Origin: an uncultured Pelagibacteraceae bacterium
GTDB lineage: Bacteria; Pseudomonadota; Alphaproteobacteria; Pelagibacterales; Pelagibacteraceae
Assembly (NCBI GenBank): GCA_902598125.1
Contig: CACKAJ010000004.1
Location: 62,001-126,000 of the forward strand
Direction of reading: 5' to 3'
Length of the DNA stretch: 64,000 nt
Position 1 is the stretch's first letter. The number at the start of each line of letters is the position of its first letter. Shown in pieces: positions 17,697-27,556 of the stretch. A program made the position numbers and the translations under genes. The notes below the pieces were generated by a model. That model made no database searches and was not told the DNA's origin. It saw only the letters and a program-made list of their open reading frames with translations.

Positions 17697-19565
17697 ATGA
17701 CTAAACAAAGCTACGATGTAGTGGTAATAGGGGGTGGACATGCTGGATGCGAAGCAGCAGCAGCATCCGCTAGAATGGGCGTAAATACTGCTCTTTTTAC
17801 ACATAAAATAGAAACTATTGGTGAGATGTCGTGTAACCCTGCTATCGGAGGGCTTGGAAAAGGCCATCTTGTAAGAGAAATAGATGCTTTAGATGGCGTA
17901 ATGGGCGTTGTAGCCGATAAATCAGGCATTCAATTTAGATTATTAAATAGAAGTAGAGGTCCAGCAGTGCAGGGTCCACGTACTCAGTCAGATAGAGATC
18001 TTTACAAAGAGCATATGCAGAAGATTTTACTAAATTATAAAAACTTGGAGGTAATCGCAGATCCAGTCATTAAATTTTTATTTGAGGGAGATAAAATTGT
18101 AGGTTTTGTATGTCAAAGTGGAAAAGAAGTTAGGACTAAGGAGCTTATATTAACTACTGGTACTTTTCTCAATGGGTTAATACATATAGGCGAAACCCAA
18201 ATACCAGCAGGCAGGTATGATGAGAAACCATCTACAGGTTTAAGTGAACAATTAGCAAAATTTAAAATGCAAATAGGAAGATTGAAGACAGGAACACCAC
18301 CTAGACTTGATGGCAGCACAATTAATTATGATGATTTAGAAATGCAGCCAGCTGATGATGATCATTACTACTTTTCTTTCCTTACAAACAAAATTGATAA
18401 CAAACAAATCAAATGTGGAATGACTTATACAAACAATGAAGTTCATAAAATTATAAGTGATAATATTTCTAGAAGTGCTATGTATTCTGGCAATATAAAA
18501 GGTGTTGGGCCTCGTTATTGTCCTTCTATTGAAGATAAAATTGTAAAATTTAAAGAGAAACATCAACATCAAATATTCTTAGAACCGGAAGGATTAAAGG
18601 ACAATACTATTTACCCAAATGGTATATCAACTTCCTTACCAGAAGAGATACAGATTAAAATATTAGCCAAAATCAAGGGTTTAGAGCAGGTTAAGATGAA
18701 AAGAGCTGGTTATGCAATCGAGTACGATTATGTGGATCCCAGAGAACTTAGTGCTACTTTAGAAACTAAAAAAATTAAGTCATTATTTTTAGCAGGACAA
18801 ATTAACGGTACCACTGGTTATGAGGAAGCAGCGGCTCAAGGTTTGATTGCTGGTATCAATGCTGCTTTAAAAATAAAAAAAAAATCTGAGTTTGTTTTAG
18901 ACAGATCAACTTCTTACATTGGTGTGATGATTGATGACTTAATTACGAAAGGTGTTACTGAACCTTATCGAATGTTTACCTCAAGAGCAGAATATAGATT
19001 AACCTTAAGAGCTGACAACGCAGATCAGAGGTTAACAGATCTTGGCATTAATTTAGATGTAGTTGGGTCTGAAAGAAAAAAAATATTTTTAGAGAAGAAA
19101 AAAAATATTAACTCATTAAATAATTTTTTAGAATCTAAATTTCTGACTCCTAATGAAGCAAAAAAATATGATATTAAAATTGCAATGGATGGAGTTAAAA
19201 GATCATGTTTAGAAGTTATGGGTCAACGGAAAGTAAATATGTCAAAAATAAGGCAGATATTTACTGATATACCTCCATTTTCTGAGTTGATAGAAAATCA
19301 AGTTGTAATCGATGCTCACTATATGGGCTATTTGAAGAGACAGGAGAGAGATATTAAATCTTTTAAGAAAGACGAGTCAGTTATTATTCCTGAGAACATA
19401 AATTATGAAAATTTAAGTGGTTTGTCTAACGAGGTTAAGTCGAAGCTAATTTCTATAAAGCCTAAAACGCTAGGGCAGGCAATAAGAATAGATGGTATCA
19501 CTCCTGCAGCCGTAATAATCTTGTTGTCTCACATCAAAAAGTTAAAATTTAAAGTTACTGCTTAA
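17697..19565 (+). CDS. mnmG: tRNA uridine-5-carboxymethylaminomethyl modification protein MnmG
   Basis: MnmG is the FAD- and NADH-dependent partner of MnmE. The FAD motif [21 protein letters not shown] lies at residues 6 to about 26, followed by the family signatures [23 protein letters not shown] and [12 protein letters not shown]. The C-terminal helical domain that binds MnmE and tRNA is present; length is 622 residues. The rsmG ATG overlaps its stop by 1 bp (TAATG). Confidence 0.98.
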   Translation: MTKQSYDVVVIGGGHAGCEAAAASARMGVNTALFTHKIETIGEMSCNPAIGGLGKGHLVREIDALDGVMGVVADKSGIQFRLLNRSRGPAVQGPRTQSDRDLYKEHMQKILLNYKNLEVIADPVIKFLFEGDKIVGFVCQSGKEVRTKELILTTGTFLNGLIHIGETQIPAGRYDEKPSTGLSEQLAKFKMQIGRLKTGTPPRLDGSTINYDDLEMQPADDDHYYFSFLTNKIDNKQIKCGMTYTNNEVHKIISDNISRSAMYSGNIKGVGPRYCPSIEDKIVKFKEKHQHQIFLEPEGLKDNTIYPNGISTSLPEEIQIKILAKIKGLEQVKMKRAGYAIEYDYVDPRELSATLETKKIKSLFLAGQINGTTGYEEAAAQGLIAGINAALKIKKKSEFVLDRSTSYIGVMIDDLITKGVTEPYRMFTSRAEYRLTLRADNADQRLTDLGINLDVVGSERKKIFLEKKKNINSLNNFLESKFLTPNEAKKYDIKIAMDGVKRSCLEVMGQRKVNMSKIRQIFTDIPPFSELIENQVVIDAHYMGYLKRQERDIKSFKKDESVIIPENINYENLSGLSNEVKSKLISIKPKTLGQAIRIDGITPAAVIILLSHIKKLKFKVTA

Positions 19566-20179
19566 TGCAGGACCATGAAGTCATAAATATTCTTCAAAAT
19601 CAACTTCACTTTAGCTCTAAAACTATACCTAACATTAGGATTTTTGTAGACGAACTGCTTGAGGCTAATAAAAAGCACAATTTTATCTCGAAAAGTACTG
19701 AAAATAATATCTGGAGTCGGCATATCCTTGACTCCGCTCAGTTAGTTAAATTTATTGACTTTTCAAAAGGCTCTTTATCCGATCTAGGCTCAGGGGCTGG
19801 TTTTCCTGGTCTAATTTTGGCTTTATTTAATACTAATGAGGACTTTCACGTGAAATTATATGAAAAATCTCCAGTTAAAAGGGCTTTCCTAGTAGATGTA
19901 TGTAATAAATTGTCTATTAAAGTTCAAATATATGGAAATATATATGAGGAGATAATTGATTCTGACTATATTGTAACTAGAGCTTTTAAAAAATTAGAAG
20001 CAATAATACAAGTTTCACGTGAAATCGTTAAAAAATCACATAAATTGATAATTTTAAAGGGTCAAAACGCACAGGAAGATTTAAAAAAAGCTTTCAATAA
20101 GGAAAAATACGACTATAAACTTGAAAATAGTATAACAAATAAAAGTTCTAAAATAATTATAGTCGATTTTAAAAAATGA
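19565..20179 (+). CDS. rsmG: 16S rRNA (guanine527-N7) methyltransferase RsmG
   Basis: RsmG methylates G527 of 16S rRNA using S-adenosylmethionine. The SAM-binding motif LSDLGSGAGFPGLILAL is clear, with HILDSAQL before it and a YEKSPVKRAFL post-motif. Length is 204 residues. It lies between mnmG and parA, the standard gid-par order. Two parS-like palindromes are embedded in its coding sequence, so part of its codon choice may reflect ParB binding. The parA ATG overlaps its stop by 4 bp. Confidence 0.95.
   Translation: MQDHEVINILQNQLHFSSKTIPNIRIFVDELLEANKKHNFISKSTENNIWSRHILDSAQLVKFIDFSKGSLSDLGSGAGFPGLILALFNTNEDFHVKLYEKSPVKRAFLVDVCNKLSIKVQIYGNIYEEIIDSDYIVTRAFKKLEAIIQVSREIVKKSHKLIILKGQNAQEDLKKAFNKEKYDYKLENSITNKSSKIIIVDFKK
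19844..19855. promoter_or_regulatory. parS-like centromere site 1 (inside rsmG)
   Basis: TTTCACGTGAAA is a perfect 12-bp palindrome matching the core of the parS consensus TGTTTCACGTGAAACA; the two outer bases on each side differ. It lies within rsmG about 330 bp before parA. The valine codon used here is GTG, which is not the commonest choice in this AT-rich window. Confidence 0.65.
20011..20026. promoter_or_regulatory. parS-like centromere site 2 (inside rsmG)
   Basis: AGTTTCACGTGAAATC matches 13 of 16 bases of the parS consensus and contains the full 12-bp palindromic core (20013-20024). It is 169 bp from site 1, also inside rsmG. Arginine is encoded here by CGT although AGA is the common arginine codon in the window, which suits selection on the DNA site. 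Confidence 0.7.
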
Positions 20180-20961
20180 CTACAACAATATCAGTGATCA
20201 ATCAAAAGGGCGGGGTAGGAAAAACAACAACGGTAATTAATTTAGCTGCTTCACTGTCCATTTTGGGTCAATCAAATCTTGTTATCGATTTAGATCCACA
20301 AGGTAACGCTACAACTGGATTTGGTAAAAGTAATAGCGATGAAGAGAAAAATATTTACAATTTATTGATCAGAAAAATAAATCTTGGACAAGCAATACAA
20401 AAAACTAATATACAAAACTTAGATATCGTAGGATCACATGTAAATTTATCTGGTTTGGAAGTTGAAACAGCGAGTGATTCAAAAAGAGCATTTGTTTTAA
20501 AAGAAATTTTATCATCAGAAAAATTAGGATTATTAAAAAAATATGACAACATATTTATTGATTGTCCGCCATCTTTAAGTTTACTCACGATCATGTCTTT
20601 AGTTGCATCAGATGAATTATTAGTACCTTTGCAAACAGAGTTCTTTGCTTTAGAAGGAATAACACAATTAGTTAAGACAATTGATAGAATAAAAGAAAAT
20701 CTTAATCCTACTCTTTCGATAAGAGGAATACTTTTAACTATGTTTGATAAAAGAAATAAACTTTCATCCGAAGTAGATAGGGAAGCAAGAAATTATTTTA
20801 AAGACAAAGTTTACAAAACTGTGATTCAAAGAAATGTCCGATTATCCGAAGCTCCATCACATGGCTTGCCGTGTGTAATTTACGATAAAAGCTGTGTAGG
20901 TAGTAAGTCGTATTTTAAATTAGCTGAAGAGTTTAAAAGTAAAATTGTGAGTATTTCATGA
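20176..20961 (+). CDS. parA: Chromosome partitioning ATPase ParA
   Basis: ParA is a Walker-type ATPase that positions and segregates ParB-parS complexes. The deviant Walker A motif NQKGGVGKTTTVINLAA lies at residues 8-24, with LDPQGNATTGFG (Walker A') and FIDCPPSLSLLT (Walker B). Length is 261 residues, the short chromosomal type lacking an N-terminal DNA-binding domain. It couples by ATGA overlap to rsmG, and parB overlaps its stop by 4 bp. Confidence 0.98.
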   Translation: MTTTISVINQKGGVGKTTTVINLAASLSILGQSNLVIDLDPQGNATTGFGKSNSDEEKNIYNLLIRKINLGQAIQKTNIQNLDIVGSHVNLSGLEVETASDSKRAFVLKEILSSEKLGLLKKYDNIFIDCPPSLSLLTIMSLVASDELLVPLQTEFFALEGITQLVKTIDRIKENLNPTLSIRGILLTMFDKRNKLSSEVDREARNYFKDKVYKTVIQRNVRLSEAPSHGLPCVIYDKSCVGSKSYFKLAEEFKSKIVSIS

Positions 20962-21809
20962 GTGGGAAAAAAAAAGGTTTAGGTCGTGGTTTATCAGCGT
21001 TATTTGGTGATGAAAGACCTAAAGATAAACCACAAGATGTTCGTCAATCAAACACTGTTTCAATTAGTGATTTGAGCCGGAATCCTTATCAGCCGAGAGT
21101 AAATTTTAAGGAAGAAAAGCTTGAAGAATTGGCCAATTCTATCAAGAAAAATGGGGTTATTCAACCAATAGCTGTTCGCCCAAACAAATCTGAAAAAGGT
21201 AAATTTGAGATCGTCGCAGGAGAGAGAAGATGGATCGCTGCTCAAAGAGCAGGACTTCATGAAATACCTGTAACGATTTTAGATTTAAGTGATGTCGAGT
21301 CACTCGAAGTTGCTATAGTAGAAAATATTCAAAGAGACGATCTTAATCCTATAGAGGAAGCCCGTGGATATAAAAGATTGAACGAAGAATTCAAATATGA
21401 TCATGAAAGTATTTCTAAATTAATGTCAAAAAGCAGAAGCCACATAAGTAATACATTAAGATTGTTAACATTACCTCAAGATGTAATAGCAATGTTAGAA
21501 GAAGGAACATTAACTTCTGGTCAAGCAAGACCATTAATTGGAATTACAAATGCCTCATCTATCGCTGAGGAAATTGTCACAAAAAATTATAGTGCGAGAA
21601 AAGTTGAATATTTAACAAGAAATAAAAAGGGAAAGCGTGAAGAAAAAATAATTGATACAAATATTTTAAAGGCTCAGGATAAAATTGAGAACAGACTAGG
21701 ATTGAAAACCAATATTTTAAATAAAAAAAATAATTCTGGAAAAGTAATAATTGAATATAAAGATCTAGAACAATTTGATCTTTTATATAATCTACTTACT
21801 AAGTATTAG
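20958..21809 (+). CDS. parB: Chromosome partitioning protein ParB
   Basis: ParB binds parS, spreads along flanking DNA and acts with ParA and SMC in segregation. The N-terminus GLGRGLSALFGDE is the conserved ParA-interacting peptide. The CTP-binding motifs include NPYQPR, VRPN and GERRWIAAQRAG, followed by ENIQRDDLNPIEEARGY. The central helix-turn-helix is SISKLMSKSRSHISNTLRLL. Length is 283 residues. It converges on holA with an 11-bp overlap. Confidence 0.98.
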   Translation: MSGKKKGLGRGLSALFGDERPKDKPQDVRQSNTVSISDLSRNPYQPRVNFKEEKLEELANSIKKNGVIQPIAVRPNKSEKGKFEIVAGERRWIAAQRAGLHEIPVTILDLSDVESLEVAIVENIQRDDLNPIEEARGYKRLNEEFKYDHESISKLMSKSRSHISNTLRLLTLPQDVIAMLEEGTLTSGQARPLIGITNASSIAEEIVTKNYSARKVEYLTRNKKGKREEKIIDTNILKAQDKIENRLGLKTNILNKKNNSGKVIIEYKDLEQFDLLYNLLTKY

Positions 21810-22788
21810 CCTGAAGACAAATGTCTACAAGCAAACTTTTTATTAATAAAGTGTGATTGATATTTGAATTAGATTTTATTTCTAGTTCTAAATTATAAGT
21901 TTTTTTTAATATTTCATTAATTTTTTTTAAATTCCATTTTTTAACTTGGATAGTAAATGTAGGCTTGTCTTTCCAAAAAACAGGTGGTTTTAAAGAGTTT
22001 ATAGCTGTCTCTATGTTTGATCTATTTTCTAGTCTATGAAATTCGGCAATTTTCATTAATCTTTGATTTATTAAACTTAGATATAAAAAATTTTTATCCT
22101 TATCAATTAAAGTTTCACTAATTAATTTATTTGTTTTTGTTTTATTTCCTTTTAACGCTTCATCTTTAAGTTCGTTAAAGTTATCATTTACACTTATGTT
22201 TAAAAGAATTTCTAATTCTTTTCTCTCTATTTTTTTATTAATAAAGAAAGTAATTATTTTGTCTATTTCGTTATTAAGTTTAATTCTATCCATTCTACAA
22301 TTTTCAAAGATCAAATTTACATTTTCTGGTGATAAGCCTTGTAACCCCTTTAACTTATCAAGTATAATTTTTTTAATAGTAATTTCGCTGTCGGTATAAC
22401 ACGGTACACAAATGTTATCTTTGGATTTTTCAAAATAATTTCTCAACTTAGATTTTTTTTCTAATATTTCCGAAAATAAAAAAATTTTATTATTTTCTAG
22501 ATTTTTTTCAATCTCCTTTACAATTGGTAAAATTTTATCATTTACATTTTCAATAAAAAGTATTTTTGTTTCCTCGAAGAGTGAAATATTCAAAATCTCG
22601 TTGTACAAAAGATTTGAATTTTTTAATACTTCTTCTTGAGCAAACATTAAAATTTTTGCTTTGTTAAATTTTAGTCTAATATTTTTTTTTAATTCTTCCT
22701 TTAATCCAAGATTTTCACCGTACAAAAGAAATAAGTTTTTTTTTAATACGTCTATTTCTTTTTCTAAGATATATGATTTAACTATCAT
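21799..22788 (-). CDS. holA: DNA polymerase III delta subunit
   Basis: HolA is the clamp-loader subunit that opens the beta sliding clamp. Support comes from its 329-residue length, the N-terminal LFLLYGENLGLKEEL (family FLLYGED motif), the central IFLFSEILEKKSKLRNYFEK and a helical C-terminal collar domain. Its position beside lptE and leuS is the conserved leuS-lptE-holA order. Overall similarity is low, as is usual for delta. It overlaps lptE by 11 bp. Confidence 0.88.
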   Translation of the reverse strand: MIVKSYILEKEIDVLKKNLFLLYGENLGLKEELKKNIRLKFNKAKILMFAQEEVLKNSNLLYNEILNISLFEETKILFIENVNDKILPIVKEIEKNLENNKIFLFSEILEKKSKLRNYFEKSKDNICVPCYTDSEITIKKIILDKLKGLQGLSPENVNLIFENCRMDRIKLNNEIDKIITFFINKKIERKELEILLNISVNDNFNELKDEALKGNKTKTNKLISETLIDKDKNFLYLSLINQRLMKIAEFHRLENRSNIETAINSLKPPVFWKDKPTFTIQVKKWNLKKINEILKKTYNLELEIKSNSNINHTLLIKSLLVDICLQANT

Positions 22789-23242
22789 TTAATTTTATGC
22801 TGGTTTCTGTCAAAATTTCATCTGCTAGCTCGTTAGATAATAAAGCAATCAGTTGTTTTTCGTTATTTCGAGTCGTAGAATTTTGTTTTGCCACATCATA
22901 GCTCCCCTTCTTTACAACTGTAAAATTAAATTCTTCATTATCTTTAATTCTTTTGATATTCACGTTAGCTTTTACAGAGATCTCGTATTTTGTTATCTCG
23001 TTTTTAATATTCTTTTCTTTTATAATTCTATCTTTTTTTGTTGTGAGCTTTATTGATAATTTATTATTATCATCTTTTTTTGAAACTTTAAGCAAATGGT
23101 TTTTAATAATATAATTAATTTTACTCTCACCAGAAGTATTTATTTCAACTATATTATAATTTTCTAACTCTGATAAATTTACTACTTTAAAGCCACAAGC
23201 TGATAGGGCTATAAAAGATATGATAAAAAAAAATTTTCTCAT
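22778..23242 (-). CDS. lptE: LPS assembly lipoprotein LptE
   Basis: LptE is the outer-membrane lipoprotein that plugs and supports the LptD lipopolysaccharide translocon. The 154-residue product has a signal peptide with lipobox LSAC (Cys16) followed by GFKV, and a small alpha/beta domain ending KQLIALLSNELADEILTE. The sequence is short and diverged; the assignment is supported by the conserved leuS-lptE-holA order. The leuS stop overlaps its start by 1 bp. Confidence 0.85.
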   Translation of the reverse strand: MRKFFFIISFIALSACGFKVVNLSELENYNIVEINTSGESKINYIIKNHLLKVSKKDDNNKLSIKLTTKKDRIIKEKNIKNEITKYEISVKANVNIKRIKDNEEFNFTVVKKGSYDVAKQNSTTRNNEKQLIALLSNELADEILTETSIKLNDS

Positions 23243-25761
23243 TAGTTTGAAATTATGTAATTTATAATTCTATTTTTCACAAATATAATTTTACTTATCT
23301 TTCTTTTGTCTAGGTGTTTATTAGCTTTTGAATTCTCAAGAACAAATTGTTTTACTTCCTCCTCTAAAAGATCTTTATCTATTTGAATTATGTCACGTGT
23401 TTTTCCATTAATTTGAACAGCTACTTTTACATTTTCCAATGTATCCTTCTTTATTTCCGGCCAAACATTTGATGTTTTACAATTAAATAATTCAAGACAT
23501 TCGTATGCTAAATGTGGTGTAAAAGGTATCATTAATTTCATAAATTTTATTATATTCTCTTTTAAAGTGTCATTGCTGATTTTTTTTTCTAATTCTTTTT
23601 TTATAAAATTATATAGTTGGTAAAATAATGCTATACTAACATTAAATCTAAAATTTTTAATTGATAAGTCAATTTTATTTATAAAACTGTCTATTTGTTG
23701 ATTAAATTTTTTTTCCAAAATAACATCACTTGAAATTGACTTTCTATTCTTAATTAAAAAATTTAGATTCCATATTTTTTGTAAAAATTTATTTGCACTT
23801 AAAACACCTGTATCAGACCATTGAATATCTTTTTCGGGTGGACTATCTGACAAAATAAACAATCTTACTGCATCCGCACCATACTGACTTATCATTTCTT
23901 CAGGGTCTATAGTATTTTTTTTTGATTTTGACATAGATTCAGGCGGACCTACTATTACTCTTGATTTATCGGATTTTTTAAGAAATGTTTTTGAATCTTT
24001 TTTTTCAACTTCGTTTGGATACAACCAATTGCCATTTTTGTCTTTATATGACTCATGACATACCATTCCTTGAGTAAATAAATTTTCAAAAGGTTCTGAA
24101 ATGTTTATTTTTTTATTTATTTGATTTATCCCTTTTGTGAAAAAACGTGCATATAAAAGGTGTAAAATTGCATGTTCTACACCACCTATATATTGATCTA
24201 CTGGCATCCAATATTCAGCTTCTTTTTCTAAAAATGGTGATGATTTGTTGGAAGGAGAACAAAATCTTAAAAAATACCAAGAAGAGTCAACAAAAGTATC
24301 AAGAGTATCAGTTTCTCTTATTGCCTTTTTTCCTGAAGATTTGTGTATCGTATGTTTCCAGTTAGGATGAGAATCTAGCGGATTACCTTTTGCATTTAAA
24401 TCTACGTTTTCAGGAAGCTCAATAGGTAATTCACTTTTGTCAACTGGAAGAATACTTCCGTCTTCCAAGTAAATCATCGGTATTGGACACCCCCAATAGC
24501 GCTGTCTTGAAACACCCCAGTCTTTAAGACGATAAAGAATTTTACTTTTACCAATTTTTTCCTTTTCTACTTTTTCAATAATTTTCTTTTTTGCTGATAA
24601 AATATCTAGTCCATTCAAAAAATTTGAATTAACAAGCACACCTTCACCTGTGTAGGCTTCTTTTAATTCGTTAGAATTTGATTTTTCTGGAGAAACAACT
24701 CTAATAATTTCAAGGTTATATTTTTTTGCAAAATCAAAATCTCTTTGATCATGAGCAGGACAGCCAAATATTGCTCCACTACCATAATCCATTAATACAA
24801 AGTTAGCAAAATATATAGGCAACTCTTTATTTTGAATAAATGGATGTTTTACTTTTAGATTTGTTTTAAAACCTAATTTGTCAGCAATTGCTAATGCCTC
24901 CTCTGTGGTACCAGATTTATTACATTCTTTTTTAAACTCTAAAAATTTTTTATCATTATAAAAATTTTTACTTAATGGATGATCAATCGACAAAGCTATG
25001 AAGCTTGCGCCAAAAATTGTGTCTGGTCTTGTTGTAAATATACACAATTTTTCATCATTTTCCGAAATCTGAAAATTTATTTCACATCCAAAAGATTTTC
25101 CAATCCAATTTTTTTGCATAAGTTTAACTTTTTCAGGCCAGCCTTTTAAATTGTTCAAATCATTAAGTAGATTATCTGAAAACTTTGTTATATTAAAAAA
25201 CCATTGTGAAAGCTTCTTTCTTTCTACGATTGCATTAGATCTCCATCCCCTCCCATTTATAACCTGTTCATTTGCCAAGACTGTTTTTTCAACAGGGTCC
25301 CAATTTACGTAAGTTTCTTTTCGAGTAACTAAACCATTATTATAAAAATCAATGAAAAGTTCTTGTTGATGTTTGTAGTACTCTTTATCGCAAGTCGATA
25401 TTTCTTTACTCCAATCTATTGATAAACCTAGTAATTTTAATTGATTTTTCATAGTTTTGATGTTTTGGTTTGTCCACTCCCTGGGATGTAAATTATTTAA
25501 TTTTGATGCATTTTCTGCAGGCAATCCAAACGCATCCCAACCCATTGGATGTAATACATTAAAATTATTTAAGAATTTAAACCTGGCTACAACATCACCA
25601 ATCGTATAATTTCGCACATGGCCCATGTGAATTTTTCCAGAAGGATATGGAAACATTTCTAAGCAATAGTATTTTTTTTTAGCTTTTACATTCTTAACAG
25701 AGGTAAATGTTTGACTATTACGCCATTTTCTCTCAATTTTTTGAAAGCTGTATCTTTCCAT
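23242..25761 (-). CDS. leuS: Leucyl-tRNA synthetase
   Basis: LeuS charges tRNA-Leu. The 839-residue class I enzyme shows [14 protein letters not shown] (HIGH motif) at about residues 38-51, the CP1 editing domain including [12 protein letters not shown], and [12 protein letters not shown] (KMSKS) near residue 610. It heads a minus-strand cluster leuS-lptE-holA and lies 12 bp downstream of a DUF3576-type lipoprotein gene. Confidence 0.98.
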   Translation of the reverse strand: MERYSFQKIERKWRNSQTFTSVKNVKAKKKYYCLEMFPYPSGKIHMGHVRNYTIGDVVARFKFLNNFNVLHPMGWDAFGLPAENASKLNNLHPREWTNQNIKTMKNQLKLLGLSIDWSKEISTCDKEYYKHQQELFIDFYNNGLVTRKETYVNWDPVEKTVLANEQVINGRGWRSNAIVERKKLSQWFFNITKFSDNLLNDLNNLKGWPEKVKLMQKNWIGKSFGCEINFQISENDEKLCIFTTRPDTIFGASFIALSIDHPLSKNFYNDKKFLEFKKECNKSGTTEEALAIADKLGFKTNLKVKHPFIQNKELPIYFANFVLMDYGSGAIFGCPAHDQRDFDFAKKYNLEIIRVVSPEKSNSNELKEAYTGEGVLVNSNFLNGLDILSAKKKIIEKVEKEKIGKSKILYRLKDWGVSRQRYWGCPIPMIYLEDGSILPVDKSELPIELPENVDLNAKGNPLDSHPNWKHTIHKSSGKKAIRETDTLDTFVDSSWYFLRFCSPSNKSSPFLEKEAEYWMPVDQYIGGVEHAILHLLYARFFTKGINQINKKINISEPFENLFTQGMVCHESYKDKNGNWLYPNEVEKKDSKTFLKKSDKSRVIVGPPESMSKSKKNTIDPEEMISQYGADAVRLFILSDSPPEKDIQWSDTGVLSANKFLQKIWNLNFLIKNRKSISSDVILEKKFNQQIDSFINKIDLSIKNFRFNVSIALFYQLYNFIKKELEKKISNDTLKENIIKFMKLMIPFTPHLAYECLELFNCKTSNVWPEIKKDTLENVKVAVQINGKTRDIIQIDKDLLEEEVKQFVLENSKANKHLDKRKISKIIFVKNRIINYIISN

Positions 25762-25773
25762 TTTTCGTTATAA

Positions 25774-26343
25774 TTACTTCGACTTTTTAATTTCTTTTTC
25801 TATTAAGGCAGCTTTTCTTAAAATTGATTTTTGCAATTCAAATTTAATATTTGAGTCGATCTCATTAACTGCACAGTTTTGATTTATTCTGCATTTTTTA
25901 TTATGTACTATTATTTTAATACTATCTGATCTAATTTCATTAGACAAAAAACGAACTGTGATTTTTATTGACTCGTCAAAATTTTGACCATCGGTATACC
26001 AATCAGTAATAATAATACCTCCTGAGTAATCAACAGTCGCTAAAGGCATAAAATCTATTATTTCCAAAGAAGCACGCCATAAAGGGTTAGATGTACTAAA
26101 TTCATAGTTTGTAGATTTTTTTCCACTCATCATTCCTTTCAAACTTACTCCTCTGCCTTCCTCAACATTTTTTCTCGCTCTTTCTTTAGCTCCCATGGGT
26201 GTATCTTTAGAAACTTTAGTTGGTTTAGCAAATTCGGGCACGCCACAAGATGAAATCATCATAAAAATAAGGAATATTGAATGTATAGGTGTATATTTAA
26301 TAATCTGTCGATATTTCTTTAAAATTGAGAAAAAATTATTCAT
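25774..26343 (-). CDS. DUF3576-type lipoprotein
   Basis: This 189-residue protein has a long N-terminal signal with a hydrophobic stretch SIFLIFMMISSCG, whose Ser-Ser-Cys resembles a lipobox. The region NPLWRASLEIIDFMPLATVDYSGGIIITDW is the hallmark of the alphaproteobacterial DUF3576 family, which has no known function. It is found upstream of leuS here as in other alphaproteobacteria. Its promoter shares a 175-bp spacer with the divergent porin gene. The predicted location is periplasmic or outer-membrane. Confidence 0.8.
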   Translation of the reverse strand: MNNFFSILKKYRQIIKYTPIHSIFLIFMMISSCGVPEFAKPTKVSKDTPMGAKERARKNVEEGRGVSLKGMMSGKKSTNYEFSTSNPLWRASLEIIDFMPLATVDYSGGIIITDWYTDGQNFDESIKITVRFLSNEIRSDSIKIIVHNKKCRINQNCAVNEIDSNIKFELQKSILRKAALIEKEIKKSK

Positions 26344-26394
26344 AATTAATAGCTATATAGTCTTAAAAAGCCTTATTCTAGTATTGTTTTTGCA

Positions 26395-26412
26395 TGTTGT
26401 AAAAATACAACA
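26395..26412. promoter_or_regulatory. Inverted repeat in the DUF3576/porin divergent spacer
   Basis: TGTTGTA, a 4-base AAAA spacer, then TACAACA forms a perfect 7-bp inverted repeat. It sits 52 bp upstream of the DUF3576-type gene start and about 107 bp upstream of the porin start. It could be an operator for a dimeric regulator or an RNA hairpin. The rest of the 175-bp spacer (26344-26518) is AT-rich and must contain both promoters. Confidence 0.45.
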
Positions 26413-26518
26413 CGTTTACATAAAATTTAGTATTTCTGCTATTTTTTATGAATTTACCTTTCAAAAACATTAGAAATTTAACGTTATTATTTAATAATAA
26501 TTAAACAAAGGAAAAACA

Positions 26519-27538
26519 ATGAAAATAACTAAAATCTTAGTTGCACTATCTTTCTTGTTTGCAGTATCTACAGCTAACGCTGGTGAGCTAACTGTAACAG
26601 GTAGCATGGAAGCAACTTATAACTCTCAAGGTGGATCTACTACAGGTAACCCACTTGGTACAGACAGAGAATTAAAATTTTCTGGTTCTACAGAGTTAGA
26701 TAACGGTATAACAGTTTCTGTTTACCAAGATACATCAGACAACTTAGGTTACGGAGATAACAAAATTACTTTCGGTAACGTAATGGGAATGGTTGACATT
26801 TATGTTGGAGCTGACGGTTCTCCAGTAGATGCAATCGATGATGTAACACCAACAGCTTACGAAGAAGCTAATGGTTCTGGATCTGGTACTTTAAATGACA
26901 TCGGTGGTTTAGCTGGTGAAATGGGTATCGGTGTAAAATTCAGTGTACCAGTTTTAGGTGCTGTAGACTTTAAATACATACCTAAAGTAGATGGAACTGA
27001 AAATGCAGATAACGCTAATTCAGTTGATGCTAATGCATCAGTTGGTTCTGGTGAGTCTATCTCAATCAAAACTAACTTAGCTGATGTACCAGTAATAGGT
27101 GCTTTCTTAGATGGAGCTACTTTAACAACTGGTTATGAGACTGATGAAATATCTACAGTAGCTAATACTTCAGATATTCACGATATCACAGCTGCAATTA
27201 ATTACAGCGTAGGAAACTTTGCATTAGGTGTACAAAGAAAACTTCACAACGAAGGTGAAACTGGTACAGCTGCTGACGAAGTATTCTACAAAGACCTAGC
27301 AATTGGTGTGTCATACGCAGTTAACGATCAATTATCTATTTCTTACAATAGATATGAGTCTGACAGACACAACAACACAACAGGTGTTAACCCTACACAA
27401 AGCACAAGTGCAATCAACATTGGTTACACAATTGGTGGAATGACTATTGGTTTCCAAGAAGCTTCTACTGATGATGCTGGTTGGGTAAAAGATGCTGAAG
27501 ACGACTCAAGAACACTTGGTGTTTCTGTAGCGTTTTAA
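26519..27538 (+). CDS. Outer-membrane general porin
   Basis: The product is a 339-residue beta-barrel porin for diffusion of small hydrophilic solutes. A Sec signal peptide (MKITKILVALSFLF...ANA) precedes GELTVTGSMEATYNSQGG, the typical first strand. Alternating hydrophobic and polar strands follow, and the chain ends in Phe (GVSVAF), the BAM recognition signature. It has a good Shine-Dalgarno AAAGGA (26507-26512), richer use of AAC/GGT/TAC-type codons than its neighbours, a dedicated promoter spacer and the strongest intrinsic terminator in the window. All of these suit very high expression. Confidence 0.9.
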   Translation: MKITKILVALSFLFAVSTANAGELTVTGSMEATYNSQGGSTTGNPLGTDRELKFSGSTELDNGITVSVYQDTSDNLGYGDNKITFGNVMGMVDIYVGADGSPVDAIDDVTPTAYEEANGSGSGTLNDIGGLAGEMGIGVKFSVPVLGAVDFKYIPKVDGTENADNANSVDANASVGSGESISIKTNLADVPVIGAFLDGATLTTGYETDEISTVANTSDIHDITAAINYSVGNFALGVQRKLHNEGETGTAADEVFYKDLAIGVSYAVNDQLSISYNRYESDRHNNTTGVNPTQSTSAINIGYTIGGMTIGFQEASTDDAGWVKDAEDDSRTLGVSVAF

Positions 27539-27556
27539 TTAGTATCTAAACGAATA

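Noticed and set aside
23394-23399. CACGTG in leuS as a third parS site
   Set aside because: The flanks (TGT...TTT) break the palindrome beyond 6 bp, unlike the 12-bp cores in rsmG.
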